Positions 1 to 12,500 of a stretch of DNA of 64,000 nucleotides are shown here, one piece after another. The position numbers and the translations under genes are program-made. Positions within the stretch are counted from its first letter, which is position 1. Every line of letters starts with the position of its first letter. Origin of the DNA: Lamellibrachia satsuma (Eukaryota; Annelida; Polychaeta; Sabellida; Siboglinidae); NCBI GenBank assembly GCA_033239005.1, contig BSQZ01000036.1, positions 6,028,501-6,092,500 on the forward strand, written 5' to 3'. The notes under the pieces are model-generated. The model had not been told where the DNA came from, did no database searches, and saw nothing but the letters and a program-made list of their open reading frames with translations.

Positions 1-247
1 TTGCGAGGCATTCAAAATCAAACAGTATATTGCCAAAAGGCTACATTGCATAACAGTGTGGGTCATCAGAAACAATGGCTAAAGAAACATTGTATATGCT
101 TCAAGGTGTTCATGCAGGTTTGAACTAAACAGGTAAAAATTTTATTCTTATAGTTTTATGCCTGGTTTGCTGACGTCACAAACACATGTGGAACTATTTC
201 CAGCATGATTGTAACTAATGAGGTGTTTGTTCTTGCTGTTACATCAG

Positions 248-3200
248 CCAATCACTGACGACGACACCGATCGTATCGCCACCTGTCTGCGAGTGTTGGC
301 TGAGAAGACAGGGCTCATGTACGAGATCTTCAACAATCGCTGCCGAGGGTCACTGTCAGTGATGTTGGCTGCCATGTTGGCTGACGAGAAGGAGTTCCAG
401 AAGGTGGGTTTATGCATGAGTGCATGCTTCAGTATTAGTGCATGCTTCAATGTTGTCCCTGAATGTCAAGTCAGTATGTATTTCCCTTACCTTATTTTTT
501 CCCATGCCTCTGTTTGACCTGCACCAAATGGCAATATTCCTTCTCTTTTGTACTGTTTTAGTGTATCCTGTGTATGTTTTCTGCTGCTACGTCACAGTGT
601 GATCCTTAAGTTAGCTCATGTTTCCATTCTGTGTGTGGTTTGATCACCATAAGTCGACCTTGTTTGCCATCTGTAATAAGTTGTCAGTTCATATAAATAA
701 ACACAAATGGTTGTTTGCAGGCGTCCGAGAGCAAGCAGGTCAAAGTGCAGGCGGACGATCCAATAGGATTCATGCAACTGCTGGCGAAGGATGAGTTCGA
801 TGGCGGAGAGGTAGGCACTATTTTTCATACTGCTGCTGGCTTTTTCAGATTCAATGGCCACTACTGTTGTTCACCATGCTACACTGGGTGATGGTCAAAA
901 ACTTAATATTGTCAATTAAAACAAGTGTTTATGGTTTTTTATGTTAGTAGAATGTTATAGTAGTAACATGTAGTAGTACATATTAGTAGAGTGTTGTTAT
1001 GGTAGTAACATGTAGTAGTATATGTTAGTAGAATGTTGCTATGGTAGTAACATGTAGTAGTACATATTAGTAGAATGTTGTTATGGTAGTAACATGTAGT
1101 ACATATTAGTAGAATGTTGTTATGGTAGTAACATGTAGTAGTACATATTAGTAGAATGTTGTTATGGGAGTAACATGTAGTAGTACATATTAGTAGAATG
1201 TTGTTATGGTAGTAACATGTAGTAGTACATATTAGTAGAATGTTGTTATGGTAGTAACATGTAGTAGTACATATTAGTAGAATGTTGTTATGGTAGTAAC
1301 ATGTAGTACATATTAATAGAATGTTGTTATGGTAGTAACATGTAGTAGTGTGTATTAGTAGAATGTTGTTATGGTAGTAACATGTAGTAGTGTGTATTAG
1401 TAGAATGTTGTTATGGTAGTAACATGTAGTAGTATATGTTAGTAGAATGTTGCTATGGTAGTAACATGTAGTAGTGTGTATTAGTAAAATGTTGTTATGG
1501 TAGTAACATGTAGTATATGTTAGTAGAATGTTGTTATGGTAGTAACATGTAGTATATGTTAGTAGAATGTTGTTATGGTAGTAACATGTAGTAGTGTGTA
1601 TTAGTAGAATGTTGTTATGGTAGTAACATGTAGTATATGTTAGTAGAATGTTGTTATGGTAGTAACATGTAGTAGTATATGTTAGTAGAATGTTGTTATG
1701 GTAGTAACATGTAGTAGTGTGTATTAGTAGAATGTTGTTATGGTAGTAACATGTAGTAGTGTGTATTGGTAGAATGTTGTTATGGTAGTAACATGTAGTA
1801 GTATATGTTAGTAGAATGTTGCTATGGTAGTAACATGTAGTAGTGTGTATTAGTAAAATGTTGTTATGGTAGTAACATGTAGTATATGTTAGTAGAATGT
1901 TGTTATGGTAGTAACATGTAGTAGTGTGTATTAGTAGAATGTTGTTATGGTAGTAACTTGTAGTATATGTTAGTAGAATGTTGTTATGGTAGTAACATGT
2001 AGTAGTGTATATTAGTAAAATGTTGTTATGGTAGTAACATGTAGTATATGTTAGTAGAATGTTGTTATGGGAGTAACATGTAGTAGTGTGTATTAGTAGA
2101 ATGTTGTTATGGTAGTAACATGTAGTAGTATATGTTAGTAGAATGTTGTTAAGGTAGTAACATGTAGTAGTGTATATTAGTAGAATGTTGTTATGGTAGT
2201 AACATGTAGTAGTATATGTTAGTAGAATGTTGTTATGGTAGTAACATGTAGTAGTATGTATTGGTGACCCGGTTTGTTTGCCTTTTAGAATATGTTTGAG
2301 GTGACACTGTCGCAAGCCTTGGGTGTCACTGGCAGGAAAGAGTCGGACTTCCTGGCATCTACAAAACTCAACAGGGTACATATGATTGCGGTTGTTATTT
2401 CAACTGTTGATGCTCTCCTCTGTCCCTGAAGTCCCGGGTGACACTGGCATCGATGGCATCCTATCACTGATCCCACTTCACTGCTGTCTCCACCACCCGT
2501 CTCCACTCCCCATCCCTCGCTCTCATTCTCCACTCCCCTCCCAATCCCACCAAACCTCTCTTCACACAATCCTCCCATCTCAGTCGCAGTCTTCCTTTTT
2601 CCCTTCTAGCCTCCACTCTCAGTATTTCCACTGTTAACCATTCCTCTTCCATTCGTTCCAAGTGTCCAGCCCAGTGTATGTTAGACTTTAAAGAATGTCT
2701 TATTTCTCTTAATTATAAAACCTCAATTTGGACATGTTATTCATTTTCATGATGTACAAAATGTATACTGTGTCTAACCTGTTATATCAAGTGTCTAACC
2801 ATATATATGAAAATAAACCTTCCAAATTGTTTAGCACAGCAGCGTCTTATGGATAGGCATTGACAACACTGCTTTCTGTCATGTTTCAGTCTATTGTAAA
2901 TGCAACAAATATATTTAGAATTATCGGTGAGATTATTTTTTAACAACTGTGTTAATTTCACCGTGTCGCTTATGTAGTTTGTGTTGAACATATTTCTTTG
3001 TTACCACGAATGCATAGTTGGTGACAGTTGAGTGATATTTTTTCAGGTGACGCAGCTGACTGGTTTCTCGGACCCAGTCTACGCAGAAACCTACGTGAAT
3101 GTCAACCAGTATGACATTGTCCTTGATGTACTCATTGTCAACCAGACGAGTGACACTCTACAGAACCTAACTGTGGAGCTTGCTACTCTAGGTCAGTGTC

Positions 3201-6200
3201 TATAAACACAAGTCAGTGTTTATAAATGTAGACGTCGGTGTCTATAAACGTAGAGGTCAGTGTCTAAAAACACAGGTCAGTGTCTATAGCCATCGAGGTT
3301 AGTGTCTATAAACACAGGTCAGTATCTATAACCATAGAGGTCAGTGTCTATAAACACAGAGGTTAGTGTCTACAAACACAGAGGTCAGTGTCTAAACAGA
3401 GGTCAGTGTCTATTAACACAGAGGTCATACTTTCAGTGCAAGAAAATGACAAGCTGTTGAAAAAAAAATCAAGCAGATTAGGATTAGACTTTTTTACATA
3501 CAGTAGACGTAACAGTATCATTTATCTGCCACTGTGATCCTGTCTGTGTCACCAAACTCACCACAGTCCTATGTGTGTCATGACCATCCTGACTGTCACC
3601 ACGGTCTTGTCTGTCACTGCAATTTTGTCCGTTGCCATAATCCTGTGTGTGTCACAATGGTCCTGTCAGTGTCACCACTGTCCTGACTGTGTTACCACAG
3701 TCATGTCTGTGTCACCGCAGTCCTGTCAATGTCACTGTGTTCCTGTCTGTGTCACTGTCTGTCGCCTCTGTCACCACAATCCTGACTGTCTGCAGGAGAC
3801 CTCAAGCTAGTGGAGAAGCCGTCAGCCATCACCATGGGGCCCCATGACTTCACCAACATCAAAGCAAGCATGAAGGTGGCATCAACAGAAAATGGCATTA
3901 TCTTTGGCAACATCGGTGAGCTAGATAGATTTTCTTATTTTCTCCAGTTTTCTTGTGTACAGATGTATAGAGTTCAAGTAAGAAATAGGGCATTGTCATG
4001 CATTCAATGCTGACAGCTTAATATCTGCTGCGGCTTACTAGTGTTACTAACAAGTTACAACTTCATATGGACCGTCTTTGTTGTGTCTGTATGACAGTGT
4101 AACCGTGTGTAACATTAACGTGCCCTGTGATTGCAGTATATGTGACAGTGTAACCGTGTGTAACATTAACGTGTCCTGTGGTTACAGTATATGTGACAGT
4201 GTAACCGTGTGTAACATTAACGTGCCCTGTGGTTGCAGTATATGTGACAGTGTAACCGTGTGTAACGTTAACGTGCCCTGTGGTTGCAGTATATGTGACA
4301 GTGTAACCGTGTGTAACATTAACATGCCCTGTGGTTGCAGTATGTGTGACAGTGTAACCAAGTGTAACGTTAATGTGCCCTGTGGTTGCAGTATATGTGA
4401 CAGTGTAACGTTAACATGCCCTGTGGTTGCAGTATATGTGACAGTGTAACCGTGTGTAATGTTAACGTGCCCTGTGGTTGCAGTATATGTGACAGTGTAA
4501 CCGTGTGTAACATTAACATGCCCTGTGGTTGCAGTATATGTGACTGTGTAACCGTGTGTAACATTAACGTGCCCTGTGGTTGCAGTATATGTGACAGTGT
4601 AACCGTGTGTAACATTAATGTGCCCTGTGGTTGCAGTATATGATGTGACGGGTGCCGCGAGCGACCGTAACTGTGTCGTGCTCAATGACATCCACATTGA
4701 CATCATGGACTACATCGTGCCTGCATCTTGCACGGACACAGAGTTCCGTCAGATGTGGGCAGAGTTCGAGTGGGAGAACAAGGTTGCAATCAATACGAAC
4801 ATCTGCGACCTTCACGAGTATCTCGATCATCTGATTCGCTCGACCAACATGAAGTGTCTCACCCCAGAGAAGGTAAACATGACCCTTTAGACGGGACACT
4901 CTCATTGAGAAATGTACTAGGAAATGATGCTGCTAGGATGCTTTGAAATAATTTTCAAAGATTGTTGATTGTGATAAAGATATAATTTTCAAACATTGCT
5001 AATTAAAAAAATTTTGAATGCGGGTATGAGATTATTCTAAATTTGTGAAGTCCTGAGCCAATGTCATAACATTTTTCTCGTCGTTCTTTTAGTATTCCTA
5101 CACGTGCAGTAAGACTATTTGTGGTACATAGATACAAATGTGTATGTAGATTTACTATTGGTGTACTACCAAAATCATCGTTAGATTCAAAGTAGTGTGA
5201 GATGATATTCTGAAAGGTTCGGTTAGCTGTGTTAAGACTCATATGGTAACAAGTAGGAAGTTTACATTTTGGTGTTACATTGTCATTTACAGGCACTGCA
5301 TGGTGAATGTGGATTCATGGCAGCCAACCTGTATGCTCGCTCCATATTTGGTGAAGACGCCCTTGCCAACCTGAGCATTGAGAGGCCAGCCAACAACCCT
5401 GACGGCCCTGTGACAGGACACATCCGCATCCGCGCCAAGAGTCAGGTAGGCACCCAAGCAGCATGTGGGGAGCAGTGGTCTAATGGTTTCACTGGCGAGA
5501 AGGCTGTGGTTCGATTCCACCTGCTATCATTTCAAAGCTTGGGCAATTTCAATCACCCAACTTTGCCGGTGTCTTTCAGAAGAGACACTGAAAACCATTG
5601 GTCCCATCTACCTGGTGTCTATTGCCAGGGGAAAGAAAAAATACCATGCAGGAAAATTTCTAGAGAAGAAAAAACACTCCTGTGTTAGCCCTAGACATGG
5701 TTGTTTGGAATAACATTTTATAAGCCATAAGTCATCATGATAGTCTTACACTTATTGGGAAACTAGGGACACACATCAACCCCTGGTGTCAGTGTCTATG
5801 GTAGATGTTTCATCATTTTGTCTGTCTTCAGATGTCCTTCTAGATCACAAACTTCACAGGCTCTGAATTGATAGTTTACTCACTCGTGTCGGCCACTGGG
5901 GTCTAACTCTGCTGTCTCCAACCATCTGTTTCCAGACATCTCTGTCCCTCACAGTTTAGACTAGCCACCTTTCAGTTGGGTATGATGTATCTCAAGTCCC
6001 AATTGGTTTACTTTTAATTAGTATTTTGGAACTGAAAAAATATTTTCATTAGGATCTGTTTCTTTCCAAATGAAGTATAACTTATAATTATTTTATCATC
6101 ATTGTTTTTTATGGCAATTAGTATTTCATTCTAACTGTATTACGCTATTATAAACAAAATGTATTGTTCATACTTGGCTACTAGATTTTATACAGTTTTA

Positions 6201-6530
6201 TTGGACTGTATCGCTTGGGATTTAATCTACCACAACACAATGTAAAATATGCTGTATTATTATTCTACTTAAGTGAGTAATACTGCTCAGTATTTTAGAT
6301 GGTTCTCATAATAAGCCCCATAGGGTTTCTTAATCTCCAGTATTACATTGCATTTGTTTTCCATGTTTCCTGTAATAACTTTGCAACTTGCATGTAACCA
6401 AATAAATACAGTTCATTCAAGTATTGTTTCACTGAACTAGTAAACTGACCTGCATGTTGTTCTATTTCAGGGCATGGCGCTGAGTCTCGGAGACAAGATC
6501 AACATGTCGCAAAAGAAAGCCAAGCAATGA
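248..6530 (+). CDS. COPB1: Coatomer subunit beta (beta-COP), C-terminal part, 8 exons
   Basis: Beta-COP is a core subunit of the COPI coat, which drives retrograde Golgi-to-ER and intra-Golgi vesicle traffic in the cytosol. Exons read as 248-403, 721-810, 2289-2375, 3047-3191, 3796-3915, 4637-4872, 5293-5445 and 6471-6530. All have AG/GT borders and phases join without a gap, giving 348 aa plus a TGA stop. Diagnostic stretches are [14 protein letters not shown], the [24 protein letters not shown] exon junction, [47 protein letters not shown] and [20 protein letters not shown] at the C-terminus. This is the linker and the appendage/platform region; the N-terminal trunk (HEAT repeats) lies upstream of the window. 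The tail ends in KKAKQ. Two of its introns contain satellites made of its own splice sites. The identity is not in doubt; only exon borders inside repeats could shift. Confidence 0.96.
939..2265. repeat. 42-bp (39-bp variant) minisatellite in a COPB1 intron
   Basis: About 30 tandem copies of a unit built from GTAGTAACATGTAGTAG followed by TATTAGTAGAATGTTGTTAT. A 3-bp indel in the GTAGTAG stretch gives 39- and 42-bp versions, and variants with ACATA, GTGTA or TATGT alternate. The array begins about 130 bp after the exon ending at 810 and stops about 25 bp before the exon at 2289. Long open frames on the minus strand here are an artefact of a unit divisible by three. Confidence 0.95.
3192..3426 (+). 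repeat. 22-bp satellite made of COPB1 5' splice site sequence
   Basis: The COPB1 exon ends at 3191 with donor AG|GTCAGTGTCTATAAACACA. The same block, AGGTCAGTGTCTATAAACAC, then recurs about ten times to about 3426 with point changes (for example TAAACGTAGAGGTCAGTG). The first copy of the array is therefore the functional donor itself, and each later copy carries a GTCAGT donor-like hexamer. Confidence 0.85.
3556..3794 (+). repeat. Degenerate CCTGTCTGTGTCACCA satellite before a COPB1 exon
   Basis: Imperfect tandem copies of a roughly 20-30 bp unit (GTCCTGTCTGTGTCACCA, GTCCTGACTGT and variants) run straight into the polypyrimidine tract and acceptor of the exon at 3796 (CCTGACTGTCTGCAG). The same unit family occurs in an RRAS2 intron near 22757-22880. 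Confidence 0.75.
4086..4636 (+). repeat. 51-bp satellite made of COPB1 3' splice site sequence
   Basis: About eleven units of 51 bp (one shortened to about 41). Each unit ends GCCCTGTGGTTGCAG and the next starts TATATGTGACAGTG. The real exon boundary at 4636/4637 reads CCCTGTGGTTGCAG|TATATGATGTGACG, so every unit repeats the acceptor plus the first six exon bases. Ten upstream decoys are visible, nine with TTGCAG and one with TTACAG. The exon call at 4637 rests on the conserved coatomer reading ([12 protein letters not shown]) and phase. Confidence 0.93.
5461..5705 (+). mobile_element. tRNA-derived SINE in a COPB1 intron, plus orientation
   Basis: A tRNA-like head starts near 5464 with GGGGAGCAGTGGTCTAATGG (A-box-like, TGGTCTAATGG) and has a B-box GGTTCGATTCC near 5509. 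The body (TCTTTCAGAAGAGACACTGA, then an A-rich TTGCCAGGGGAAAGAAAAAA) follows. There is no proper cloverleaf beyond the head and the body is unrelated to a tRNA, so this is a SINE rather than a tRNA gene. It is a different family from the four minus-strand SINEs elsewhere in the window. Confidence 0.7.
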
Positions 6531-6800
6531 GCAATGAGTCTGTGTACACACAGATAACTACACAAGCATTGCAAAACTCGAGCAAACATTACGACTATTG
6601 TAGCCACATACAGGGATCACCACAAGTTGAAAGCTTCGCATGATATTGAAAATTACTCAATTCTGTTCCATGCAGTTTTGAGGTGTTGCATTGGCTAATA
6701 ATGTGCATTTGTATTTAACAGATTTCAGAAGCAAGGGTATTTTGTATAATGGTGTAAGTATGATATTTGTTGTTGTTTTACATCTTCTTGGTTTACTTTC

Positions 6801-6806
6801 AATAAA
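6801..6806 (+). promoter_or_regulatory. Candidate COPB1 polyadenylation signal
   Basis: AATAAA lies 270 bp after the COPB1 stop, followed within 30 bp by the T-rich tract TTGCAATTTTTTACC. It is the first canonical hexamer after the stop, so the 3' UTR probably ends near 6825. Confidence 0.5.
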
Positions 6807-6829
6807 TGTTGCAATTTTTTACCCTGATG

Positions 6830-7730
6830 ATGAGAATTTAAACATGCATTTCTTGATCCATCAAATCAGAGTGGGAAATGGTCTTTGTTAAACTATTATT
6901 TATACACGTCTTTGAAGTGGCAGTGTACCTGTGAACAGTGGACCTGCAAAATACTTGGCTTTCACTAGAACATGATTGCATTGCAATGCCATAAAAGCAT
7001 ACAGTTGCTGAGCATGGTTTCATGTAGTAAAAATGTGTAATTATGAAGACTTGTTAGAGTTGACAGAGATAAAGGTGTCTGCTGGCTTGCGGGTAGGACA
7101 GGCTGCATAGGAATGCACTGGCAACAAAAGCATGAAGAAAGATTGCATTGTCATGTTGAGCTGTGTTTAGTACCACACCACTCAATTGTATTTGTTGAGT
7201 TGATTGAGAGGAAATATTGGGTTAAGGTTTTGTCAAGGCACGTAGGAACAAAATTTCCCTTCTGTTACTGTCAAGATGTGAATGACTGCGGTTGGATTAA
7301 AATTTGTGAATATTGTTTATCGTGGTTTTACTTAGCCTGGTTTCCAGTTACAGTTCCACTCCTTTAGAACAAATACAGTGGACTCTGCTTAAAACATGGA
7401 CTCGGATGATGTGGACGTGAATGTACAAAAGTTTCTAAACTGGTGTTCTCAAACAAACAAAATTCTTAGACTAAGTCTCATGAGGACTTGTCTGCATGGC
7501 AATGGCTTCATACAAAATAGTTCAGCTTATGTAATGTTTTAACTGTACATTTTGTCGTTTTTAGCATCACGTGTTTAACATTACAAGGTATAATTGTTCA
7601 TGTATCTGACCGAGTCTACTAAACGGCAGACATGATTCTATTAAGCGGGGCATTTTAATACAGCTGGAACAGGGAATGATTCCATCCCAGCCATCTTGAT
7701 TCTACTAAAGGGTTGATTATCTTATCTGTG
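6830..7730. other. Intergenic spacer after COPB1, no gene seen
   Basis: AT-rich unique-looking sequence between the probable COPB1 3' end and the 47-bp satellite. Open frames are short and show no recognisable domain. I see no RNA gene. Confidence 0.5.
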
Positions 7731-8672
7731 ACTCTGTTAGGCAGAGTCTACTGCACTGCTGACATCATCCACTGCCTGGTCTGTTAGGCAGAGTCTACTG
7801 CACTGCTGACATCATCCACTGCCTGGTCTGTTAGGCAGAGTCTACTGCACTGCTGACATCATCCACTGCCTGGTCTGTTAGACAGAGTCTACTGCACTGC
7901 TGACATGATCCACTGTCTGGTCTGTTAGGCAGTCTACTGCACTGCTGACATCATCCACTGCCTGGTCTGTTAGGCAGAGTCTACTGCACTGCTGACATCA
8001 TCCACTGCCTGGTCTGTTAGACAGAGTCTGCTACACTGCTAACATCATCCACTCCCTGGTCTGTTAGGCAGAGTCTACTGCACTGCTGACATCATCCACT
8101 GCCTGGTCTGTTAGGCAGTCTACTGCACTGCTGACATCATCTACTGCCTGGTCTGTTAGGCAGAGTCTACTGCACTGCTGACATCATCTACTGCCTGGTC
8201 TGTTAGGCAGAGTCTACTGCACTGCTGACATCATCTACTGCCTGGTCTGTTAGGCAGAGTCTACTGCACTGCTGACATCATCCACTGCCTGGTATGTTAG
8301 ACAGAGTCTGCTACACTGCTAACATCATCCACTCCCTGGTCTGTTAGGCAGAGTCTACTGCACTGCTGACATCATCCATTGCCTGGTCTGTTAGACAGAG
8401 TCTGCTACACTGCTAACATCATCCACTCCCTGGTCTGTTAGGCAGAGTCTACTGCACTGCTGACATGATCCACTGCCTGGTCTGTTAGACAGAGTCTACT
8501 GCACTGCTGACATCATCCACAGCCTGGTCTGTTAGGCAGAGTCTACTGCACTGCTGACATCATCCACTGCGTGGTCTGTTAGACAGAGTCTACTGCACTG
8601 CTGACATCATCCACTGCCTGGTCTGTTAGGCAGAGTCTACTGCACTGCTGACATCATCCACTGCCTGGTCTG
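7731..8672. repeat. 47-bp intergenic minisatellite
   Basis: About 20 tandem units containing CTGTTAGGCAGAGTCTACTG and CACTGCTGACATCATCCACT, then GCCTGGT. Variants lose AGA (44 bp) or carry TTAGACAGAGTCTGCTACAC; this last variant recurs in phase with CACTCCCTGG, which suggests block-wise expansion. It lies between COPB1 and RRAS2, both of which end toward it. Confidence 0.95.
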
Positions 8673-9187
8673 GCACCAACTTGTTTTACACATCTCCATC
8701 CTTATCTGTTGACTCAGTTAATCTCATGTCACAAACATCAATGCTGCAAAAAAATGCATTATGCTGGCTGAGTGACTGACTGATGAAATATTGGTTTTCC
8801 TATCTATTGCATAACAACGTGGCGCAAAACACAATTGATCTAGATATGCACAAAATGGATAGAATGCATTTTGCAAATTGATCACCTCATGTTCCAGTGT
8901 CAACATCCTGTAATGTTCTGAAATATTTCTCGTTATTACATCATTTACTTGGTAAAGAAATCAGTAATGAACGCTGCCCACATAAAATTGGTGAGGGAAA
9001 TGGAGTGGGGGGCAGTGGTGTGGTGTAATGTAGTTATCATGAACCCAACATTAAAACTTTCTCCTCCATTAATTTAGCTCATCACAAATCAGGTTTGTTG
9101 ATGTTCAGATCTGTTGTTTGAATAGTTTAAGTAATATGTGCGTTCTTATAGTGCGTCCTTTTGTTGTAATCATCAGTAGAATCGACT

Positions 9188-9580
9188 TTGATTAAAGGTA
9201 TGCTCTTATATAGCGTAGTATCCAGTCCTTTGGACTGTTCAAAGTGCTTTACTCTTCACCCCCTGGCAGACCTGTTCATTCCAACGCCACCTCGACTTGT
9301 CTGGGAAGCATTCAGCCACACTGCAATTACTGTGCAAAGATTATTCGTTCATATATCAGTAGCCAGGTACTCATTCACAACTGAGTGAACTGTGCTAATT
9401 AATTACTACTAGCTGTGTCAAAACTTTGCACCCAGTGGCTGCTTGTTTGGCTCTTAAAGATCGTAGAGAATGTTGTTTCATATTCAGAGGGTGAACGAAA
9501 TTGCCAAAATGGCAGCAAGAGGATTCGAACCCGGGTTCTCTCGACTGAGAGTCTGACGTTCTAACCACTACTAGTCACTT
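9188..9580 (-). mobile_element. tRNA-derived SINE, family A, minus orientation
   Basis: On the minus strand the head carries an A-box-like GTAGTGGTTAGAACG and the B-box GGGTTCGAATCC (plus strand GGATTCGAACCC near 9521). The body, read on plus, contains CTCTTATATAGCGTAGTATC, CACCCCCTGGCAGACCTGTT, GGGAAGCATTCAGCCACACT and GAGTGAAC. About 90 bp of unrelated sequence separates GAGTGAAC from the head compared with the other copies. Related copies: 23338-23580, 26598-26990 and 32860-33075. Confidence 0.8.
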
Positions 9581-12500
9581 CCTTTTGATTGGTTAACTTG
9601 CTAAAGTGTGAATAGTCGATAGAGCCTGACCATTGTTCCCTCTTGACCAGATCCAATCGTTAAACAAAGTGGCAATAACTAGATAGCGTAGGAATGAGGA
9701 TATACATTTTCTGTTGCTAATTCGCAATATTTAGACCCAATTAGTTGCAGCTAGCAGCTCGGCATATGCACCGAGGCATTTCTGAACATGGATCTTGAGA
9801 AATCACAAAATGTTTACTTTTGCTCAATAGTTTGTGATTAATCTGTAACCACAAAATTATGGAGAGGAGGGAGGAGACAACAACATCTCAAAAGTTGGTA
9901 TGTACAAACTACTAAATACTATTTTTGCCTCATTTTCCGGGGAGTTATTTGTTTGTTTTCTCAACAAATATACATTGGGGGAAACAGTGCCAAAAAAAGT
10001 TTAAAAAGAACATTTAAGTTTCTAATAAGATTAACTTTTAGTCAAAATAATATTCCAGGCCCACCAAATCTTTTAAAATCACGAACTCGCAAGCAAGTAT
10101 GAAACACGAGTCAAGAATGATATCTATGCAACAAACTTGTTTTTGTATTTGTATATTTTAATACAACTGTATTTCACGTGACTACAGCCATTACAAAATG
10201 TGACTAAACCAACAATAAATAGTAAATCATGGCACAAACTGTTCACAGGCAACATGCAGCGACAGATTTGTTAACCATATCCTAAACATACTCCACCAGT
10301 CCTCATCCCGTTATGTATACATATAGCAATTGTGTGAGGCAATAGTGTCTCGACTGTGGTAGTAATAATAGTGATATACTAATTCATGATAATGTTGACA
10401 CCCGCCTAACGTTTCCTGTACAGTTAGTAGCTCTGTAGACATTCACTTCATTAACCAAAGCATTAGTCTTCATCATAACTTATTGTCCTTCATAATTCAG
10501 CATATCAAATAGCTTTCTACATGCCAGCCATTTTCATGCGTGGAATTAAATAGCAAGTCTAACTGCAAATGATAAAAAAATTGTTGGGGCAATTTTCAGT
10601 AAAAAATATATTTGCATTGGTACTTTTGAAATACTTTCCAAATGGTTCATATCGTATTAAGTAAATACACTTTAATAACAATATCAAATTATGCAACATT
10701 TCTATTGTCAGTACGGTGTGTGCTTGTTAGTTTAGCTCTAACATATTTAATTAAACATCAGACATATACCACATGTTAACAACATATTTACTCGATACGG
10801 TATTTGAAAGTATCTTAAATACTTTTGAAGAATATTTGTATCTGAACCATCTGAAATGTATTTGTACTTAAAAAAAATTAATTATTCGTATTTAAATACT
10901 TTCAGTACATTAAAATACTTTCAAATGTATTTGACCCACGTCAGGTCATGTTATTTTGCCAACATAAATTTTTGTGACCAATTATTTTGTTACAATAATG
11001 CTGCAAATTAACAAGCCAAGAAAAGTTGCTATCACCTGTGCTGTGAATTAATTTCCCGTGTTCTAACCTACGGTGGCTCTAGGAAGGAAGCCACACACGG
11101 GAAGACAAGACAGCCACTGATAGATGTGGCCCATGCTGCTGGGAAGAATTCCAGATGTGTTGGTACAACTGCTGGCTGTCTTATCAGCCATGACTACCCT
11201 AGCAACAAATGCCAGGGGTCATGTCTTGTATGTAGACATCATAAATACCAGGAGCCTATAAGATTCCATGGCAGTTTCAGCACATCAGTTGGCACGGCTC
11301 AGTAATTATGATGTTGGAAGTTTTGTGCTGGTCCCTAAATCATCCACATCGCAGGCCCACATATTCTGCTGCAGACAGGCTCTGGTTTTAATTCAACTCT
11401 CCTCAAGACTAAACCTTGATTACTTACATTGCTACAAACAGTGAACGCATAGCATTCTCGATTGCACATCATCATATTTCACTCATGCACATAATTTCAT
11501 CTGACATAAGAAATATACACATTGTAGTTAGTCTTAACATAGTCAAAGAAAAATGTCCGAGGTAATTTACCAATCCCATATTGTATCATCGTATGACAGA
11601 AACTGAGATTATCTCAACAAAGCGGTGCACTATAATACAGTAAGTTAATAAAAGGTGTACACAACATGTCAATATGGCTGTCAAACATTCTCTCGTTTAA
11701 CCTTTTTGATAACATAATCCACTGGTATTTCAATTAATATTACACATGATCAGTAAATCTATGCTTTACGCAAATTACATGTTACATGATTACTTGTGTT
11801 AAGGTATACTGAACAATAAACATCCTTGACAATAGTTGTTAAATACATCGTTAATGCGAGTCAGCCTATAAGGACACAATCTAGTTTGAAAAAATAAATG
11901 CAGAGACAAGATTTGTGATCTTCAGTTGATAAATTATCGTATAAATTATATTTAAGAAGGCATAATTAAGTTGTCGCCTAACTTTAAAATCACTAAATAC
12001 TGCATGGCTAATTGAACGCATTCAACTTTCCCACTTCATGCATATTCATGTTGATGGTTCATACATATTCATAAGCCATGTCATCACGCTTGATGCTACT
12101 CATGGCAGCTCCCCCATCCTATATATGGGCATGCGTTGCCCATCCATATGGTTTTCTCCTACTTGGTTTACCATTATTTTAGATTACAGTTTACAGTTTA
12201 ATGGTCCGGTCCATACACTAAAAAAATTTTAAATTCCCCCGGGTGGTGATTGTATGAAGGCTCTTATGTGGATGTTTGACATAGATTATGCAACTCGGAA
12301 CATTATTAGGTCATAGTTACGTACAATTGTTCACCATGTTATGCATGTTTTCTATGATTGTTCTGAGCTAGTCACATGATCTACATCAAGCATGCACATA
12401 TGTTTATTCGTACAGTACAAATGTTTCATCATGAAACCAGCACATGGTACACGATTTCTGGGGCATGACATTGCCCTACAAAAACTTTACTGGGCAGTGC

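Noticed and set aside
939..2381. 480-codon minus-strand frame with [12 protein letters not shown] repeats
   Set aside because: It is a reading of the 42/39-bp satellite, antisense to COPB1; indels are multiples of three so it stays open by chance. No signal of a protein beyond the array.
4182..4706. 174-codon minus-strand frame in the 51-bp array
   Set aside because: Repeat artefact antisense to COPB1 exon and intron sequence.
5464..5530. A tRNA gene
   Set aside because: A- and B-box-like words are present but the stems do not close and a SINE body follows.
7731..8672. CRISPR-like direct repeats
   Set aside because: Head-to-tail units with no unique spacers, in an animal genome; a minisatellite. 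The same applies to all other arrays here.
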